A stretch of 64,000 bases of DNA, from NCBI GenBank assembly GCA_020284085.1, contig JACEVL010000408.1:355001-419000 (forward strand), read 5' to 3'. This stretch comes from Aporrectodea caliginosa. Lineage: Eukaryota > Annelida > Clitellata > Crassiclitellata > Lumbricidae. The position numbers and the translations under genes were made by a program. The notes beneath the pieces were generated by a model. The model saw only the letters and a list, made by a program, of their open reading frames with translations. It made no database searches and was not told the origin of the DNA. This document shows positions 1 to 47,346 of this stretch, one piece after another (the stretch's first letter is position 1; each line of letters starts with the position of its first letter).

Positions 1-404
1 GACAAAATATTATGCAACATAGTGTTGCATTGACTCTTAAAGAAAACGATTGGATAATGCGCTCAGTGGTAGGCCCCTACAAGAATGCAGCTCTGCGGAC
101 CTTGTTACAGAGAGTCATATACAACTGAGATGCATCCTTGAAAGTCCGTTGAGCTGTAGTGTATGGCTGTCTGCTTGTTTCCATATTGTTAGATGAGTTA
201 GTCTCTGTGCTAAATGTACATGTATGTGTGCATGGATCGTGCATGTCTGCCTCGGTGTAAGGTTTCTCTACAGATGCATGCGTACGTGTGTTTGTATGTG
301 TGCCTATGTGTCAGCATCTGAACATGCAGAGACTTACATGTATGTGTCTCTGTGTATGTATGTCCGTCTTTTTAACAGTTTGTGTGTTATGATTACGTTC
401 ATGC
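1..404. other. 5' flank of the repeat-domain gene, no feature seen
   Basis: Nothing is recognisable here apart from TG/ATGT-rich stretches around 215-365. An in-frame TGA at 390-392 closes the reading frame of exon 1 on its upstream side. Confidence 0.5.
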
Positions 405-35569
<35,165 letters not shown>

Positions 35570-37328
35570 CCCGATCATGCGAGACCTGATCACCGGACCA
35601 TGTTACCTTAGATGGAAGAGAGGATGAAATCAAAGCCTGTGATTGCCCTCTGTCAAAATGCCAAAGACAGCAGTTGCTCTTCAGAGCCTGATCATCTTTC
35701 CAGACTGCTCAAGCGGACCGGATTTTGACTGGGAAGCTATTTGCTGCACTTCCCTCGTGTTTTACATCGCAGATTGCTGTTTTCAGTAGCTATAACTCTG
35801 CTTTTTCCCAGGAAAGCCAACGATTCAGTAATGTTAGGGGCTGAATAGTAACTACCCTAAGATCTGTGTGCTTCATTCTTAAAATGACAAGACTCCTTTT
35901 GCTTTGTCACTTGAGCTGGCGGCTATCCCTTAAGTAAGGCTTTTCTCTCTGCTTTTTCATTGAAGAAAACAAACTGTCCTTCGAGGTGTGAATTTCTCTG
36001 CTTGGCCTTTTTTAATATAACTTGAAAAGGTTAAATGCGAAGGTTTTATGCGCAAGGTCTACACTAGTTCCTTTGGATGAAAGACAAGATTGCAAGGCTG
36101 TAAATCATTAGTTGCTCCACTTCTTGAATTATGATTGTGAAACGTGTATTAAAACAATTATGATCATAGAGAGTAATAATTACGATTTGTTAACAGTACT
36201 GATTATAATTAAGAGCATTTCTTGTGCGAAATCATCAGAGGCCTGTTGAGATTTAAGCAATACTGTTGGGATGAACGTTCTTTAATGCAAACGTGTGATT
36301 AAGACTATTGTCGATTGAGTGGTAACTACAACTGTTTGTTGACTTTGTTATCTTCGTCTTATTTTTATTGCATAGTTTGTCAGTGTAATCTGTACAATAC
36401 ACGTGAGATTAAAATTGCTCATTTGGATTGTTGAAGAAAAGTTCGGATTAAAGCTCAGACATGAAGACAAGGTTAAAGGAATAGGTTAGATTTTATGGCA
36501 TAATTGATTGAACTAATTCGAAACTGCGAACTACCATAGTGACTTACCTCGCTGTACGTCTGATTGAGACTGAGTAAGAAATTGACTTTGGACTTTAGTG
36601 TTGATTAAATTGAGTGCGTAATGATGATGACGACGACCATAATGACGATTATGATGACGACGACGGTATCAACGATGATTGTGAAGAGTATGAGACACTC
36701 TGCCTCGGTGATGTAAATTCTGCCTGGTGTTACCGGAACTCAGGAAGCAAAAGTGATGGAATGTTTAGAAAGTTCAAGTGCTATTACCAGCCTGAAAGGG
36801 TTAACTAGGGTCTATCTGGTGTTACTATCCCTAGAATTTTGTTCAAATTAAAAGCAATTTTCATTACTGCTTAAGCTCATCATTAAACTTTTGGCCAATT
36901 TGGAAAATAATATGCTTTATGGGACCGTTGTGCAATGATTTTAGGCCAAGTTGGTGTGCTTGTTTGCTGCTTTACACTATCATTTTATGATCACTTGCCA
37001 GGCAATTTTAGGCAGACGTTCAGTAACAGATATGCATAACTATGGATCCCGGTAGAGAAATTTGCCCCAGATCTGATATTGCAATTGCAGTCTTGTCTCA
37101 AAGCCCAACGTAAGATTAGCATCACTGTTCTCACAAATGACAGAATGTTGCAAATGTGCAGATCAATAATAATTATTTGCTCATGGGATGAATACGTTGT
37201 ACATTTTGCTCTTCCGGTCTTTCTTGTGCAGTTGTGTAACGTGGATGTTTTTCTCACTAGCTTCATGCTCCCGACTCTTATTTTATTGCAAGAAACCCGT
37301 TTCGGGAGTACAGTAAAAGCTCAATAAA
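35570..37328 (+). other. Probable 3' UTR
   Basis: No coding potential follows the stop. An ATTAAA lies near 36846 and a canonical AATAAA at 37323-37328 could close a UTR of about 1.75 kb. A GATGAC-rich run at 36618-36680 is a simple repeat. Confidence 0.4.
37323..37328 (+). promoter_or_regulatory. Candidate poly(A) signal AATAAA
   Basis: First canonical hexamer I found downstream of the stop at 35567. Use is inferred only. Confidence 0.35.
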
Positions 37329-37329
37329 A

Positions 37330-38213
37330 TGACGAGATCCAACGCAAACCCATGTGTCAAACTTTGTAGAGATTTCATGTAGTAAACATTCCTTTTTGTA
37401 AGCAGTTTACGTAGGATTTTCGAGTATGTTGGATTTGCAATGCTAAGCATTAAGTAGTAAAACTAGCTTAGAGCCTTAGAGAGAGTTAGGCCTAGTTGGT
37501 TCTTTTTAGCAGTGAAACTTAGCTTTCCACATTTGTTTTGCAAAGATTTCAGATTTAGTTACTCTAGTTGCTAAGAGTTTTGCTGTCTTTCCATAATCTA
37601 ACCTTGTTATCAAGTACACATCTTTTTCATAAGAAACATTCTGATAACACTGAAACATTTATTTCAAATCTTGTTCAGCTTTATAGCATCAATCTTGTAA
37701 TGCTACCTACAACTATATTAAGATGAATGAAAGTTAATACAGCTCTACAAGACAGCCTTACTATATCTTCTTCCACTGCAGAAATAACCAGTTCTTTAGC
37801 TGTTCCTCTTGCATAAATAATAACATGTTGATTTGTGCACTTCTTTAAATACATCAACGAGTAAAGAGCGCATGATTAAACTTGTTTTATCAATCATACT
37901 GTGTCCCTTGTCATTACAGTATTTGCTTTGGTTTGCTGAGTTAACCATATTATGCTGACAGGTGATAGGGTAGCTTAGAGAGATTAAGGCCTATAGTCAT
38001 CTGTAGAACACTGCCGAAGTGGTTAAATAGTTTCAATCAGGATATTTTAGTTGATTTACAACTAGTAATTCTTCACCTCCAGAAAACTGTTTGCTTCGTC
38101 TTGATATCTAAAAGAACTTCATTATTAGTTTGTTTCTTCATACTTAATGTTTATTTTTTGCCCGAGGTACCACAGATTCCTCACAAATTAAAAAATCATC
38201 AGGAGATACAAAA

Positions 38214-38255
<42 letters not shown>

Positions 38256-40095
38256 TTTTGCAAATAAATTTATAAGACTTGCCTATCATAAAAGGCTTAA
38301 AATTTTCAAATCAACAAAATAATAAAAATATCAGAAAACTTTATGCAAATTATTGGTAAACAGTGAGTGTTGCCAAGGAATATGTAAGAAAATGTAATCG
38401 TAATCTCGGAATATTAAAGCAATACTTAATAGCCTAGCACAGGTCACCAGCTTATTCAGAGGCACTAAGCGGCAACTGGATATATTAACAAATTAGAAAG
38501 GAAACTTGTATTGTTTTCTAGAGGGTCTGATCGATTGGCAGCAAAATGTTTAGGATCGATCGAGACATGTTTGTATATATTCATTTCGGTTAGAAAAGCC
38601 TAATTTTTAAATTGTTTCAGATTGTTTGGTTTAATTATGTGTCAGTCTTTTGCAAGCAACAGTTTCTCTAGATGGATTTTAGTATTGCAAATAGTCTATT
38701 CTAAACAGCCTAGGTTTTGGTTTGTGTTGTGTTCATAATTATGATGTTCAATAGGTTGAATGTATCAAAATATTTGAATTCTTAGAATGTAGGCATCATT
38801 CTAAGAGAATATGTTCTTGCAGATGTTTTTTTCGAATTCGTTTCAACTCATAATAAATGAATAACAATGAAAACATTATGAATGCATTCATGATGCTGTC
38901 TTTCAATCAATCTGCCTTGCATGCGTTGATTGTAAGGAAGCTTAGAATCGCTGAGTCAAGTGAATGTTCACTTGTTGTGAAGTTCAGCATTTTACAATTA
39001 CATTAATAGACACAGTGTGAAAAGTTAAAATTCTGGATTTGTACAAATACATTTCATTGAATGTGCTAACACTCAGCTTTTACACTATTAGAAAATACAA
39101 TACAGCAAACTGTCAATTGCACTTAACTATGACATATTACATAATTTACAACAGAAGTTGTAAGAAAAGTGATCACACTGGATTAAAAGTTTTGATACTG
39201 ATATATTACAGGTACCAAATATCATACATGATTACAACTTACGAGACCAAGAACAGCAATGTTTGACAAAAAAACCGCTTAAAATAAAAACAACCATTGG
39301 TTGGTAGGCCTATCTTGTACATTAGACTCTAATAATGTGGTCAAATTTGGCAGCCTATGTCTATGAGAGGTGGACATATAATTAATCAAGTCAGCCTTTG
39401 TTTTATGCTTGCCAGTCACATAAACAGCAGGCCTAAAAGCCTACGTATTACATAACATGAAATGCAGCGTGTCTTATACACATATAGATGTCGATTTATA
39501 ACTGAATATAGCTCGATTAGAAGTAGAGAGAATTTGAAGGCATCTTGACAATTTAGCACCGATGAAATTATAGGACACATATTATGAATAATATCTTGTC
39601 ATGGACTCAAATTCGATCGATGCGGCTTTAATATTAAACCACCATAACTACACACATATTCAACAGGAGCGCTAGGTACAGGCACACTTGATGCTCTAAG
39701 CGCTGGTTCATACAGTTTGTCAAGAACAGTTTGTTGTATTTACAAAGTCCAAACAGTCATCTTTATAAAATCTTAATTATGGTAGGGGTTTTCAGAAGAT
39801 CTATAAGCATCGACAGTCTTAGAGGAGGATCGGACTACGGACTTGCTCTTGCTGACCTTCTAAAACAATACGGCCAAATAATGCTACATTGTGCTTACTC
39901 ACTCGCGAAGACAATGCCCGCTACGGTACGCGAAGAATGCTAGTGTACATTATTGTTATGGGTGCCCTCACGTCGGTGGCAAAGAGGCACGCACCGTACG
40001 CGTGGTGGGGGTGGTGTGACATCGGCTGTCGCGAACTTATCACGAGGGCGCTGGCGCGGTTGCCGGGTAGACCTATACGACGCGCCTGTATGGCC
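37330..40095. other. AT-rich intergenic DNA, nothing recognised
   Basis: It holds an (ATT)n run at 38213-38252 and short open frames (for example 39779-39943, 55 codons) without motif support. Confidence 0.45.
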
Positions 40096-40099
40096 TATC

Positions 40100-40940
40100 G
40101 CATCGTATCTAAAGATTTATAGCGCATCTATCAGAATAACTAATCAGAGGCGCTCTCAGCACGAAACCCGGGGTAAAAGAAACGTCTGTAAAAAAAGAGA
40201 CCAAAGAAGAAAAACCAGTCATTAGTTGAGCCCTTAGTGAGGTGGGAAGGTCATTCCAAGTAGAGGGACGAACCACAGCAAATGCCCGGCGTTGAGCCAA
40301 GGCAGTCCTAGTCCTAGGAACAAAAAGATCAAGCCAATCAGCAGAGCGCAAGGAACGAGATGAGGTCGCAGATAACAACTTTCGCATATAGTCAGAAAAA
40401 TACTTTGGGGCACTACTCAGCTGCGCCTTTGAAACTAGAAAGAGGATCTTACAATGGATGCGCGCAGTTATAGGAAGACAGTGCAAGACACCAAGCATAT
40501 AATTATGTAGAGATATGTTCAAAGCGAGGGAGTCGCGCTATGAGCCTAGCTGAAGCATTTAAGACTAATTGAAGGGAGGAAAGGCGGTGTGTTGGGAGAC
40601 CCATAAGAAGTGAGTTGCAGTAGTCTAGTCGGGAACAGATAAACGCGTGTACAATGGTAGTAAAGACAGAGGAAGAGACCGATCGTCTGATGACTCTGAG
40701 CCGTCTCAGTTGAAAGAAGCAGGAGCAAGTCAGGTTAGATATGTGCTCCGTGAACGTGAGGGAGGAGTCAAGCGTGACACTCAGGTCACGGACACTAGAA
40801 GAGTATGTGTAGGCAGTGAATTTCTCAGCCAGTAATTGAAAGTCAAGTTTGGAAAGCTGTTGTCTAGTCCCAAACCAGATCAACTGAGCCGTTGTAGCAT
40901 TTAGGCAGAGACGGTTAGTCGACATCCATGATTAGTATTT
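40100..40940 (-). mobile_element. CR1/Jockey-like LINE, 5'-truncated ORF2 C-terminal half
   Basis: The minus strand reads NATTAQLIWFGTRQQLSKLD, SLTFTEHISNL, SRLDYCNSLLMGLP, LQLVLNASARLI, then in another frame LGVLHCLPITARIHCKI and the closing STWNDLPTSLR. These are standard post-RT motifs of CR1/Jockey elements. One frame change near 40510 breaks it. The 3' end has GCTGAGAGCGCCTCTGATTAG and TATAAATCTTTAGATAC, the same family as 21800 and 42190. Confidence 0.85.
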
Positions 40941-41121
40941 GAAAAGATGCCTTGTGTTAAGCTGTTGCTGTGAGGAATTATTATTGTAGTAGTTGCTGAG
41001 ATGCATTACGAATATCTGATGCTGTGAAGTTTCCGAGTTACCAATTATTGGTTGTAACAATGGTGCATTAGATGGTGTTGTAATTATGGTGCATTAGTTG
41101 GTCTTGCGATGTATTTGAATA

Positions 41122-41348
41122 ATGTATGTATGTATGAGCACTTGTTATAGCGCCCCTTCCAGATTTCCCATTCAGAGGCGCTCCCGACTACAGCGCGGAC
41201 ACTGAATCGGAGTTTCACGCCGAAGCGCATGAGCAATTGCGGGTGAAGGATTTGCCCTGGGTCTCTACGCGGCGGCTTGAGGTGGATTCGAACCCGCAAC
41301 CCTACGGCTGCAAGGCACCGAACATACCCCTACACCACCGCGCCCCAC
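41122..41348 (-). mobile_element. tRNA-derived SINE with LINE-type 3' tail (copy A)
   Basis: On the minus strand the head GGTGGTGTAGGGGTA is an A box and GGTTCGAATCC a perfect B box, about 35 bp apart, as in tRNA genes. The body continues to GGGAGCGCCTCTGAATGG, GGGGCGCTATAA and an (ATAC)n tail, the same 3' end as the LINEs in this window. LINE machinery presumably mobilised it. Confidence 0.88.
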
Positions 41349-42145
41349 AATAGTGCTAATGGTGCTTGAGTTTATGTAGTGTTTCATTAGGATTAGGATG
41401 CTGTTGTACTTTAGTTAAATGTGAGAGTTTTGTTTCTTGTCGAAAACGCGGGTGCGTTTTCTCTCGGTTTTGGTGGGTGGAACACTGGATATGTTAGATG
41501 CTTCCTTCTAGGATTCGGTGGTGTTGTACGTATTGCTCTGTGTGCGTAGATGTATCTCTCAGTATGAGAGAGTGAACGTGTATGAATGGTCGGTCATGCA
41601 TGGTGAGTTCATGGACTGTGCTTAGAAAGGAGTGGCTGGAGCTTATAAGCCACGTACTGTCTAGGGATTAAGTTAGAGCTTGGACTTAGGTTGATCCGAC
41701 GGGATCGTGTTTTCGTAGAGTAAGCTAGCTTCCAAGTCTCTCAGTGTAATTATTTAAGGTAGTTTAAGCCTCACCAGGTTTTCAATCTTTCGTCGTGGTT
41801 TTGAAGTTGATGTTGAACGAGGAGCTGCAAATGGTTTCGCTAGTTTTCCTGTATCGTTTCAACGTTTGACGTTTTGCACATGGAATACGTTTGTATATAT
41901 TTCTGTTAGAACTTGTAAATAAAGCGAGATTTTATCGTACCCTAGACTTTTCTGTAGTTAGCTCGGAACTAGAGGGGCGGGACTCTAACATCGAACACAC
42001 AAGTCAACACAAGTCAAGCTTGGTTGTGCTCCGGGACAACACCACAGGCAACAGGCCTAAACGAAAACTGCCAAGCATTTCTTCCTATTGCTAAACTATG
42101 ACTAGTTTTTCCTCTTTGGTCTCTCGTTCTTTAAACACGTTTCTT
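41349..42145. other. No firm feature
   Basis: A TATA-like GCTTATAAGCC (41650) and an AATAAA (41920) about 270 bp apart would suit a solo LTR, but I found no TGT...ACA ends with a target duplication. Confidence 0.3.
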
Positions 42146-42149
42146 TTCT

Positions 42150-42245
42150 TTTCCCCCGAAATTTTCGTGCTGAGAGCGCTTCTGAATAGTTATTCTGAGA
42201 GAGGCGCTATATAAATCTTTAGATACAATACAATACAATACAATA
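42150..42245 (+). mobile_element. LINE 3' end with (ATACA)n tail
   Basis: GCTGAGAGCGCTTCTGAATAG, GGCGCTATATAAATCTTTAG, then (ATACA)n: the same family 3' end as the LINE at 40100, on the opposite strand. Confidence 0.7.
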
Positions 42246-42394
42246 TTGTTAACATCAAATCTCATCTACGACCCGTCCACATAATTACACATTGCCCCCG
42301 AAAGACGATAGACCGTTTATCCCTCGCGTCCTATAGGCTATAGAAGCTCTCTTGGTGATATAGGCTAATCTGACATTTTATGACTAAAAACACT

Positions 42395-43075
42395 ACACTC
42401 ATTCTAAACTTTAATATTACCACATGTGTCAGATAGCGGTGTGTCTACCTGTTTCATGTCAATAAACGAATATAATTTTATTATTATCCAATGGTGAAGA
42501 TCAGAAACAAGACAATCAATAGAACGGACTAGTGATAGTTGGTCAGGTGATGGACCATGAACGAGAGCTTGGGCATTATCTGCATAAAGATGACCATTTG
42601 CCCTGTGTTTAGAAAATAAAAGCGGGATGTCGGCAGTAAAGAGAATGTAAAGGATGGGTCCGAGCACCGAACCCTGGGGAATGCCAAATTTAACCCCAAC
42701 CCACTCAGTCCTGGAGTCTCCAAGGACAACCATTTGCGTGCGATCAGTGAGGTAGGATTTAAACTAAAGTAGGGGAATACCAGAAAGGCCACAGGATAAA
42801 TGCAATCGCTGAAGCAGAATCTCTTGGTCCACCATATCAAAAGCAGACTAGACGTCAAAAAGCGCCAAGAGAGAGTTGAGGCTGGTCAATAGCTCCATAT
42901 ATATCCGACAGAAGGGATAAGAGAGCAGTTCCTGTGGAATGATATCCCTGAATCCAGACTAGGATGCCGGTAGAAGCCCAGCTTGCACAAAGTAGGGAAG
43001 AAGCCATTTTTATACGTTGGGATAAGTGATGTCACTGATGTAGGCTACCGGTTTGTACTTGTCCGAAACAGCAGG
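42395..43075 (-). mobile_element. CR1/Jockey-like LINE relic: reverse transcriptase domain
   Basis: The minus strand shows VVLGDS, GIPQGSVLGPILYILFTADI and HLYADN, the last being the catalytic YADD changed to YADN. The upstream part continues in other frames to about 43075. It is closely related to the copy at 21975-22440. Confidence 0.8.
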
Positions 43076-43582
43076 GCCGTTTTAAGGTCGTCGAAAGCCC
43101 TAGCAAGGGCGTAACTTTGTCCCCAAAAGTGGTGGTGACCAATCCTCTCCTCTTATATTTAATGTAGGCGGCAGTAGGCCTACTACTGCAAAGCTAGCTG
43201 AGCGCAGGAAGTCAGCTTATTTCCAAGCGCTACGTTAAGTCAGAGTGTTGTCTAGAGAGTGTTCGATGATGTTCCAATCCAGTTGCGAATGAGACAAGAG
43301 CCTAGCAGCGTCGAAGCCTCAGAGACACGCTACGTATTGTCCGGCTGCTACTGCGGCTTTTTAATGAATATCGTTAGGCTACCACTTGACTACCAATAAT
43401 CGACTTTATGGTACCAATAGACAATAGTCATTATCAACGTTAAACGGTTATCCCGTAGATTAGGTTGGTAAACTATTTTAATGTCTTCAATGCTGCAGCT
43501 TACTTGACGCTGGTAAGTAGCCTAAACAGTCTACCAATATTGTGACGATACCGGGGTCTAACTTTAACACCAGGAATGACCA
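43076..43582. other. Intergenic, nothing recognised
   Basis: No gene or repeat was seen. Confidence 0.4.
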
Positions 43583-43873
43583 CCCCGATTCATTCATTCA
43601 TTCATTTCAGATATTTATATAGCGCCCTTCAAGATTTCTACTCAGAGGCGCTCCCGACTACAGCGCGGACACTGAATCGGAGTTTCACGCCGAAGCGCAA
43701 GAGCAATTGCGAGTGAAGGACTTGCCCAGGGCCCCTACGCGGGGGCTTGAGGTGGATTCGAACCCGCAACCCTCCGGCTGCAAGGCACCAAACATACCCC
43801 GTTGAGGTGGATTCGAACCCGCAACCCTCTGCCTGCAAGGCACCGAACAAACCCCTACACCACCGCGCCCCAC
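43583..43873 (-). mobile_element. tRNA-derived SINE with duplicated head (copy B)
   Basis: Same SINE as at 41122-41348, with an (AATG)n tail at 43583-43607. The B-box region GCGGGTTCGAATCCACCTC is present twice (about 43745-43770 and 43803-43830), so the head is a tandem partial dimer. Confidence 0.87.
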
Positions 43874-44195
43874 GATACCTTGATATATTCGCCGAGTTTG
43901 GCTCGGATTTCAGCGGTTCAGCCCGAGACTTGTAATCAAGATAAAACACTTTATTATCTTGCAATTGCAATGAAAACACAAATTCGTCAATCTTTGACAT
44001 AATCGTGACAAAATGTGCCAGTTAAAACAGTTCGTACCTTTCGAACGTACGACCGCAATGTAACAGTCCGCAACGTTCTACAACCACGCCGAATGTTCTC
44101 GACGACGACTCTAACTCTAACTGTTCTGAATATCGACGAACTGACGACTGTTCTTGACAGACTCTCAGACTGCTCTCGACAGCTTGACTGTTTCA

Positions 44196-44491
<296 letters not shown>

Positions 44492-44492
<1 letters not shown>

Positions 44493-45035
44493 CAATAACT
44501 CTTTCAACAACTCTTTAAATAACACTTTTCAATAACTCTTTTCAATAACCCTTTTCAATAACAAACTCTTTTTCAATAACTCTTTTCAATAACTCTTTTC
44601 AATAACTCTTTTCAATAACTGTTTTCAATAACTCTTTTCAATAACTGTTTTCAATAACTCCTTTCAATAACTCTTTTCAATAACTCTTTTCAATAACTCT
44701 TTTCTATAACTCTTTTTTGATAACTCTTTTCAATAACTCTTTTCAACAACTCTTTTAAAAAACACTTTTCAATAACTCTTTTCAATAACCCTTTTCAATA
44801 ACAAACTCTTTTTCAAAAACTCTGTTCAATAACTCTTTTCAATAACTCTTTTCAATAACTGTTTTCAATAACTCCTTTCAACAACTCTTTTCAATAACTC
44901 TTTTCAATAACACTTTTCAATAACTCTTTTCTATAACTCTTTTTGATAACTCTTATCAATAACTCTCTTCAATAACTCTTTTCAATAACTCTCTTCAATA
45001 ACTCTTTTCAACAACTCTTTTCAATAACCATTTGC
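44492..45035. repeat. 13-bp minisatellite AATAACTCTTTTC
   Basis: About 40 variant copies. A block of copies including the distinct unit AATAACAAACTCTTTTTC appears twice (44510 and 44755), showing a higher-order duplication. Confidence 0.95.
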
Positions 45036-45402
45036 AAAAACATGAAAATGACAAAAAAGAAAAGAGCAAGCAAACCACAGAGTGCGAGGCAAATACACAA
45101 CAACACTAGATAATGAAAAACCTTCAGAGAGGTCAGTTCCGTAGACAGGTATGCGCCGGAGGACCATATAGATCCAGAGAAACGAAGACTATGATCCGGA
45201 AAATATCCATGTAGATCCAGTGAAATGTTGACTGAGAAACGTTGACTGTGACACGAAAAATATCCACAAAGAAGAACAGTCACGGATACTGTAGATTTTC
45301 AGTAGGGCATCGAATCGCTGGTGGGTTCATAGGTCCAGGTCTCCAACTATGGATGAAGATAAAGCGGTCACAACGCGAGAGAGGGAGACATAGCGAGGTT
45401 AA
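45036..45402. other. No feature recognised
   Basis: Short sequence between the minisatellite and the LINE ORF1-like gene. No ORF2 follows on the minus strand. Confidence 0.4.
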
Positions 45403-46299
45403 TTAGGTCACTCCCAGTTGGTCTGCAATTGGGATTGTCGGATTCAGCAGTTTCTTAGGCCCATCTTTGGCAGTTGTTGCATAAATTTTCCCATTCCATG
45501 ACCAGATTCTGAAAATTCTTGGGTCTTTGCGGTGTGATGAGATGAAATGTGCATTAATCGGAGTGAGGTCCTCGGAGATGCCCACCTTGGATCCCTTGAG
45601 AATACGTCGACATCGTAGGATGGCGTCACGGACCGTTCTTCTGCAGAATGAGACAATAACTGATGTGGCCGAGAAGCCTGATGATTGGGAAGCTGATGAG
45701 GTAGTATTCTTGCCCAGAATCATCACATTGGTAATATCCTCCGGCACTATATCAGTATAGTTGAGCCTGTCTCTGAAGAATGAGAAAATTTCTTTTTCAG
45801 CTGTTTGAGGGCTCACAGTTAGGCCCGTAATGCGTAGATTGAGCGAGCGAGTCAGTTGATCCATTTCATTAACGGCTTTGCAGAGACGATTGTTTTCATC
45901 CGAATTTTTGACTATGGACAAGTCTATTGCAGCAAGTCTTTCGGAGTGTAATTCCAGTTTCAGCTGGTCGGATGTAGTGCTCTGAGTTAGGGAGGCCAAC
46001 TGTTCTTCAGTGGTTGTAACACGTCCGGCGAGAGACTCAAGAGTTGAGGAGATGTCTTTGGTTACTGTGGAAAGTTTAAGATCGAATGATGTAATTTGAG
46101 TTTTCAAATCCTTGATTTCCGTATGAACCTTCGCCATTGCATCCGAGAGTGACTTATTTACGGCCTGGGCAACAGTTCGCTCTATCAGCAGCGACAGGTC
46201 CGACCAGGAGGCTGCACCTTCGATGGGTAACTTGAAGTCAGTCACATCGTCCTTTTTGTCGTCCTTTTTGTTTTTCCTAGTCCCACTTTTGTCAGCCAT
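45403..46299 (-). CDS. LINE ORF1p-like protein (RNA-binding chaperone type)
   Basis: An intact 298-residue frame. A basic/acidic N-terminus (KNKKDDKKDD) is followed by a long heptad-like region (about 30-150) suited to a coiled coil. Then come NLRITGL (about 154-160, first strand of an RRM-like fold) and a C-terminal domain with RDAILRCRRILKGSKVGISEDLT and RIWSWNGKIYA. This order is that of ORF1p of L1/CR1-type elements (Transposase_22-like), which binds the element's RNA as a trimer. The downstream side is occupied by a minisatellite, so no reverse transcriptase accompanies it. It may be a truncated LINE, or a gene captured by or inserted beside the viral cassette. Confidence 0.75.
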   Translation of the reverse strand: MADKSGTRKNKKDDKKDDVTDFKLPIEGAASWSDLSLLIERTVAQAVNKSLSDAMAKVHTEIKDLKTQITSFDLKLSTVTKDISSTLESLAGRVTTTEEQLASLTQSTTSDQLKLELHSERLAAIDLSIVKNSDENNRLCKAVNEMDQLTRSLNLRITGLTVSPQTAEKEIFSFFRDRLNYTDIVPEDITNVMILGKNTTSSASQSSGFSATSVIVSFCRRTVRDAILRCRRILKGSKVGISEDLTPINAHFISSHRKDPRIFRIWSWNGKIYATTAKDGPKKLLNPTIPIADQLGVT

Positions 46300-46504
46300 A
46301 GAGAGAAACGATGCCTAACAGATTTTGGTAGTGAACGACGACGTGATGAACAAAATGACGAAGCTGAGCGTGGTTAATTGGTGGTTAGTTCATAGTTCGC
46401 ACAAATAAGCCTTCAGCAACCTCCGTGGCAGCTTGCATAGATAGTCAAGGTGCCTGCATTTCGAGTCAGAAGTGTATATAACTAAGATAAACTTTTAATA
46501 GTAC

Positions 46505-47320
46505 TCACACTTCTCTTATGTGAAATCTAATCGATAATTCTTCTCCTCTGAGGTTAACCAGCTTTCCATTTTGGTCGGTAAGCTTCGTCTCCATCGATGA
46601 AATCGTGCTCAGCGTGATTGGAAGATACACCAAATTAGTGGGTACTTCGATAATTTTGTAACCAGGTCCCACGTTAGGAAAAAACGAATATATCACGTTC
46701 GTCGTCGATCCGTTGGTATACGAAGCACCGATTATATCGCTCATTACTCTCAAACTGGTTACGTTCATTATGTTTACTATTTGTTCGGATTCGTTATACC
46801 CCTCCGAATATGTCCGGCGATTGAAACCTAAAACCGTTCTAATCGAGTTGTCCGATGTAAAATCAACTTTATAATTCGGCGCAATAGTTAGCACGGATTT
46901 TAACGTATTACTATTTGGTTCTATCGAAATATTAGGTTGTGCGTCGGCGTCATTATAATGCCCGCGCTCTTTCATGATTCTCTGCAGGTAATCGTTTACA
47001 TCCGTAATTTCATAACACCCCTCAGGAATGAATACATCAAACCATTCATGGTCTCTGGTTTCAGCCGATATTCTACCGGTGTCGGGCGTATATCTGAAAT
47101 GGTTGTTTGTTGCGCTAATATTCGGAAAACTAAAATAAGTCTCTAAATTCAAAAGACACATTTCATACTTTTTACTCGCGTCTAGTTCGATTAGCGGATT
47201 AAACTGAGTCCTAATCTTCGCGTTCTTTTTACTCACCAAAATATAGAACGACGATTTTGGACTCGTGTTACGTTCCACCTTTTCCATAATAGTCGTCAGC
47301 TTTTCGAGAGCAGATTCCAT
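46505..47320 (-). CDS. Polinton/adintovirus-like capsid protein (penton-type candidate)
   Basis: An intact 271-residue frame, beginning MESALEKLTTIMEKVER and continuing as beta-rich sequence with WFDVFIPEGCYEI, VDFTSDNSIRTVLGF and a final GEELSIRFHIREV. Proteins of this look recur beside integrase, ATPase and PLA2 genes in animal Polinton-like elements, where I take them to be the single-jelly-roll minor capsid (penton) protein. That assignment is from memory and size, not from a search. It lies 26 bp downstream of a TATATAA on its own strand and is followed by no other cassette gene. No stop or frameshift is seen, which suggests recent origin. Confidence 0.6.
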   Translation of the reverse strand: MESALEKLTTIMEKVERNTSPKSSFYILVSKKNAKIRTQFNPLIELDASKKYEMCLLNLETYFSFPNISATNNHFRYTPDTGRISAETRDHEWFDVFIPEGCYEITDVNDYLQRIMKERGHYNDADAQPNISIEPNSNTLKSVLTIAPNYKVDFTSDNSIRTVLGFNRRTYSEGYNESEQIVNIMNVTSLRVMSDIIGASYTNGSTTNVIYSFFPNVGPGYKIIEVPTNLVYLPITLSTISSMETKLTDQNGKLVNLRGEELSIRFHIREV

Positions 47321-47346
47321 TCTTTTTATATAATGAGATTATTATT
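47321..47346 (-). promoter_or_regulatory. TATA-like spacer before the capsid-type gene
   Basis: The 26-bp gap between the ATPase stop and the next minus-strand ATG reads CATTATATAAAAAG just before the start codon. Such tight TATA-like motifs occur before late genes of related elements. Function is inferred. Confidence 0.35.

Noticed and set aside
39731..40225. Open frames before the LINE at 40.1 kb
   Set aside because: No motif, no splice support and not conserved in any way I can judge.
41349..42145. Solo LTR
   Set aside because: TATA-like and AATAAA motifs are suitably spaced, but no TGT...ACA ends with a target duplication could be found.
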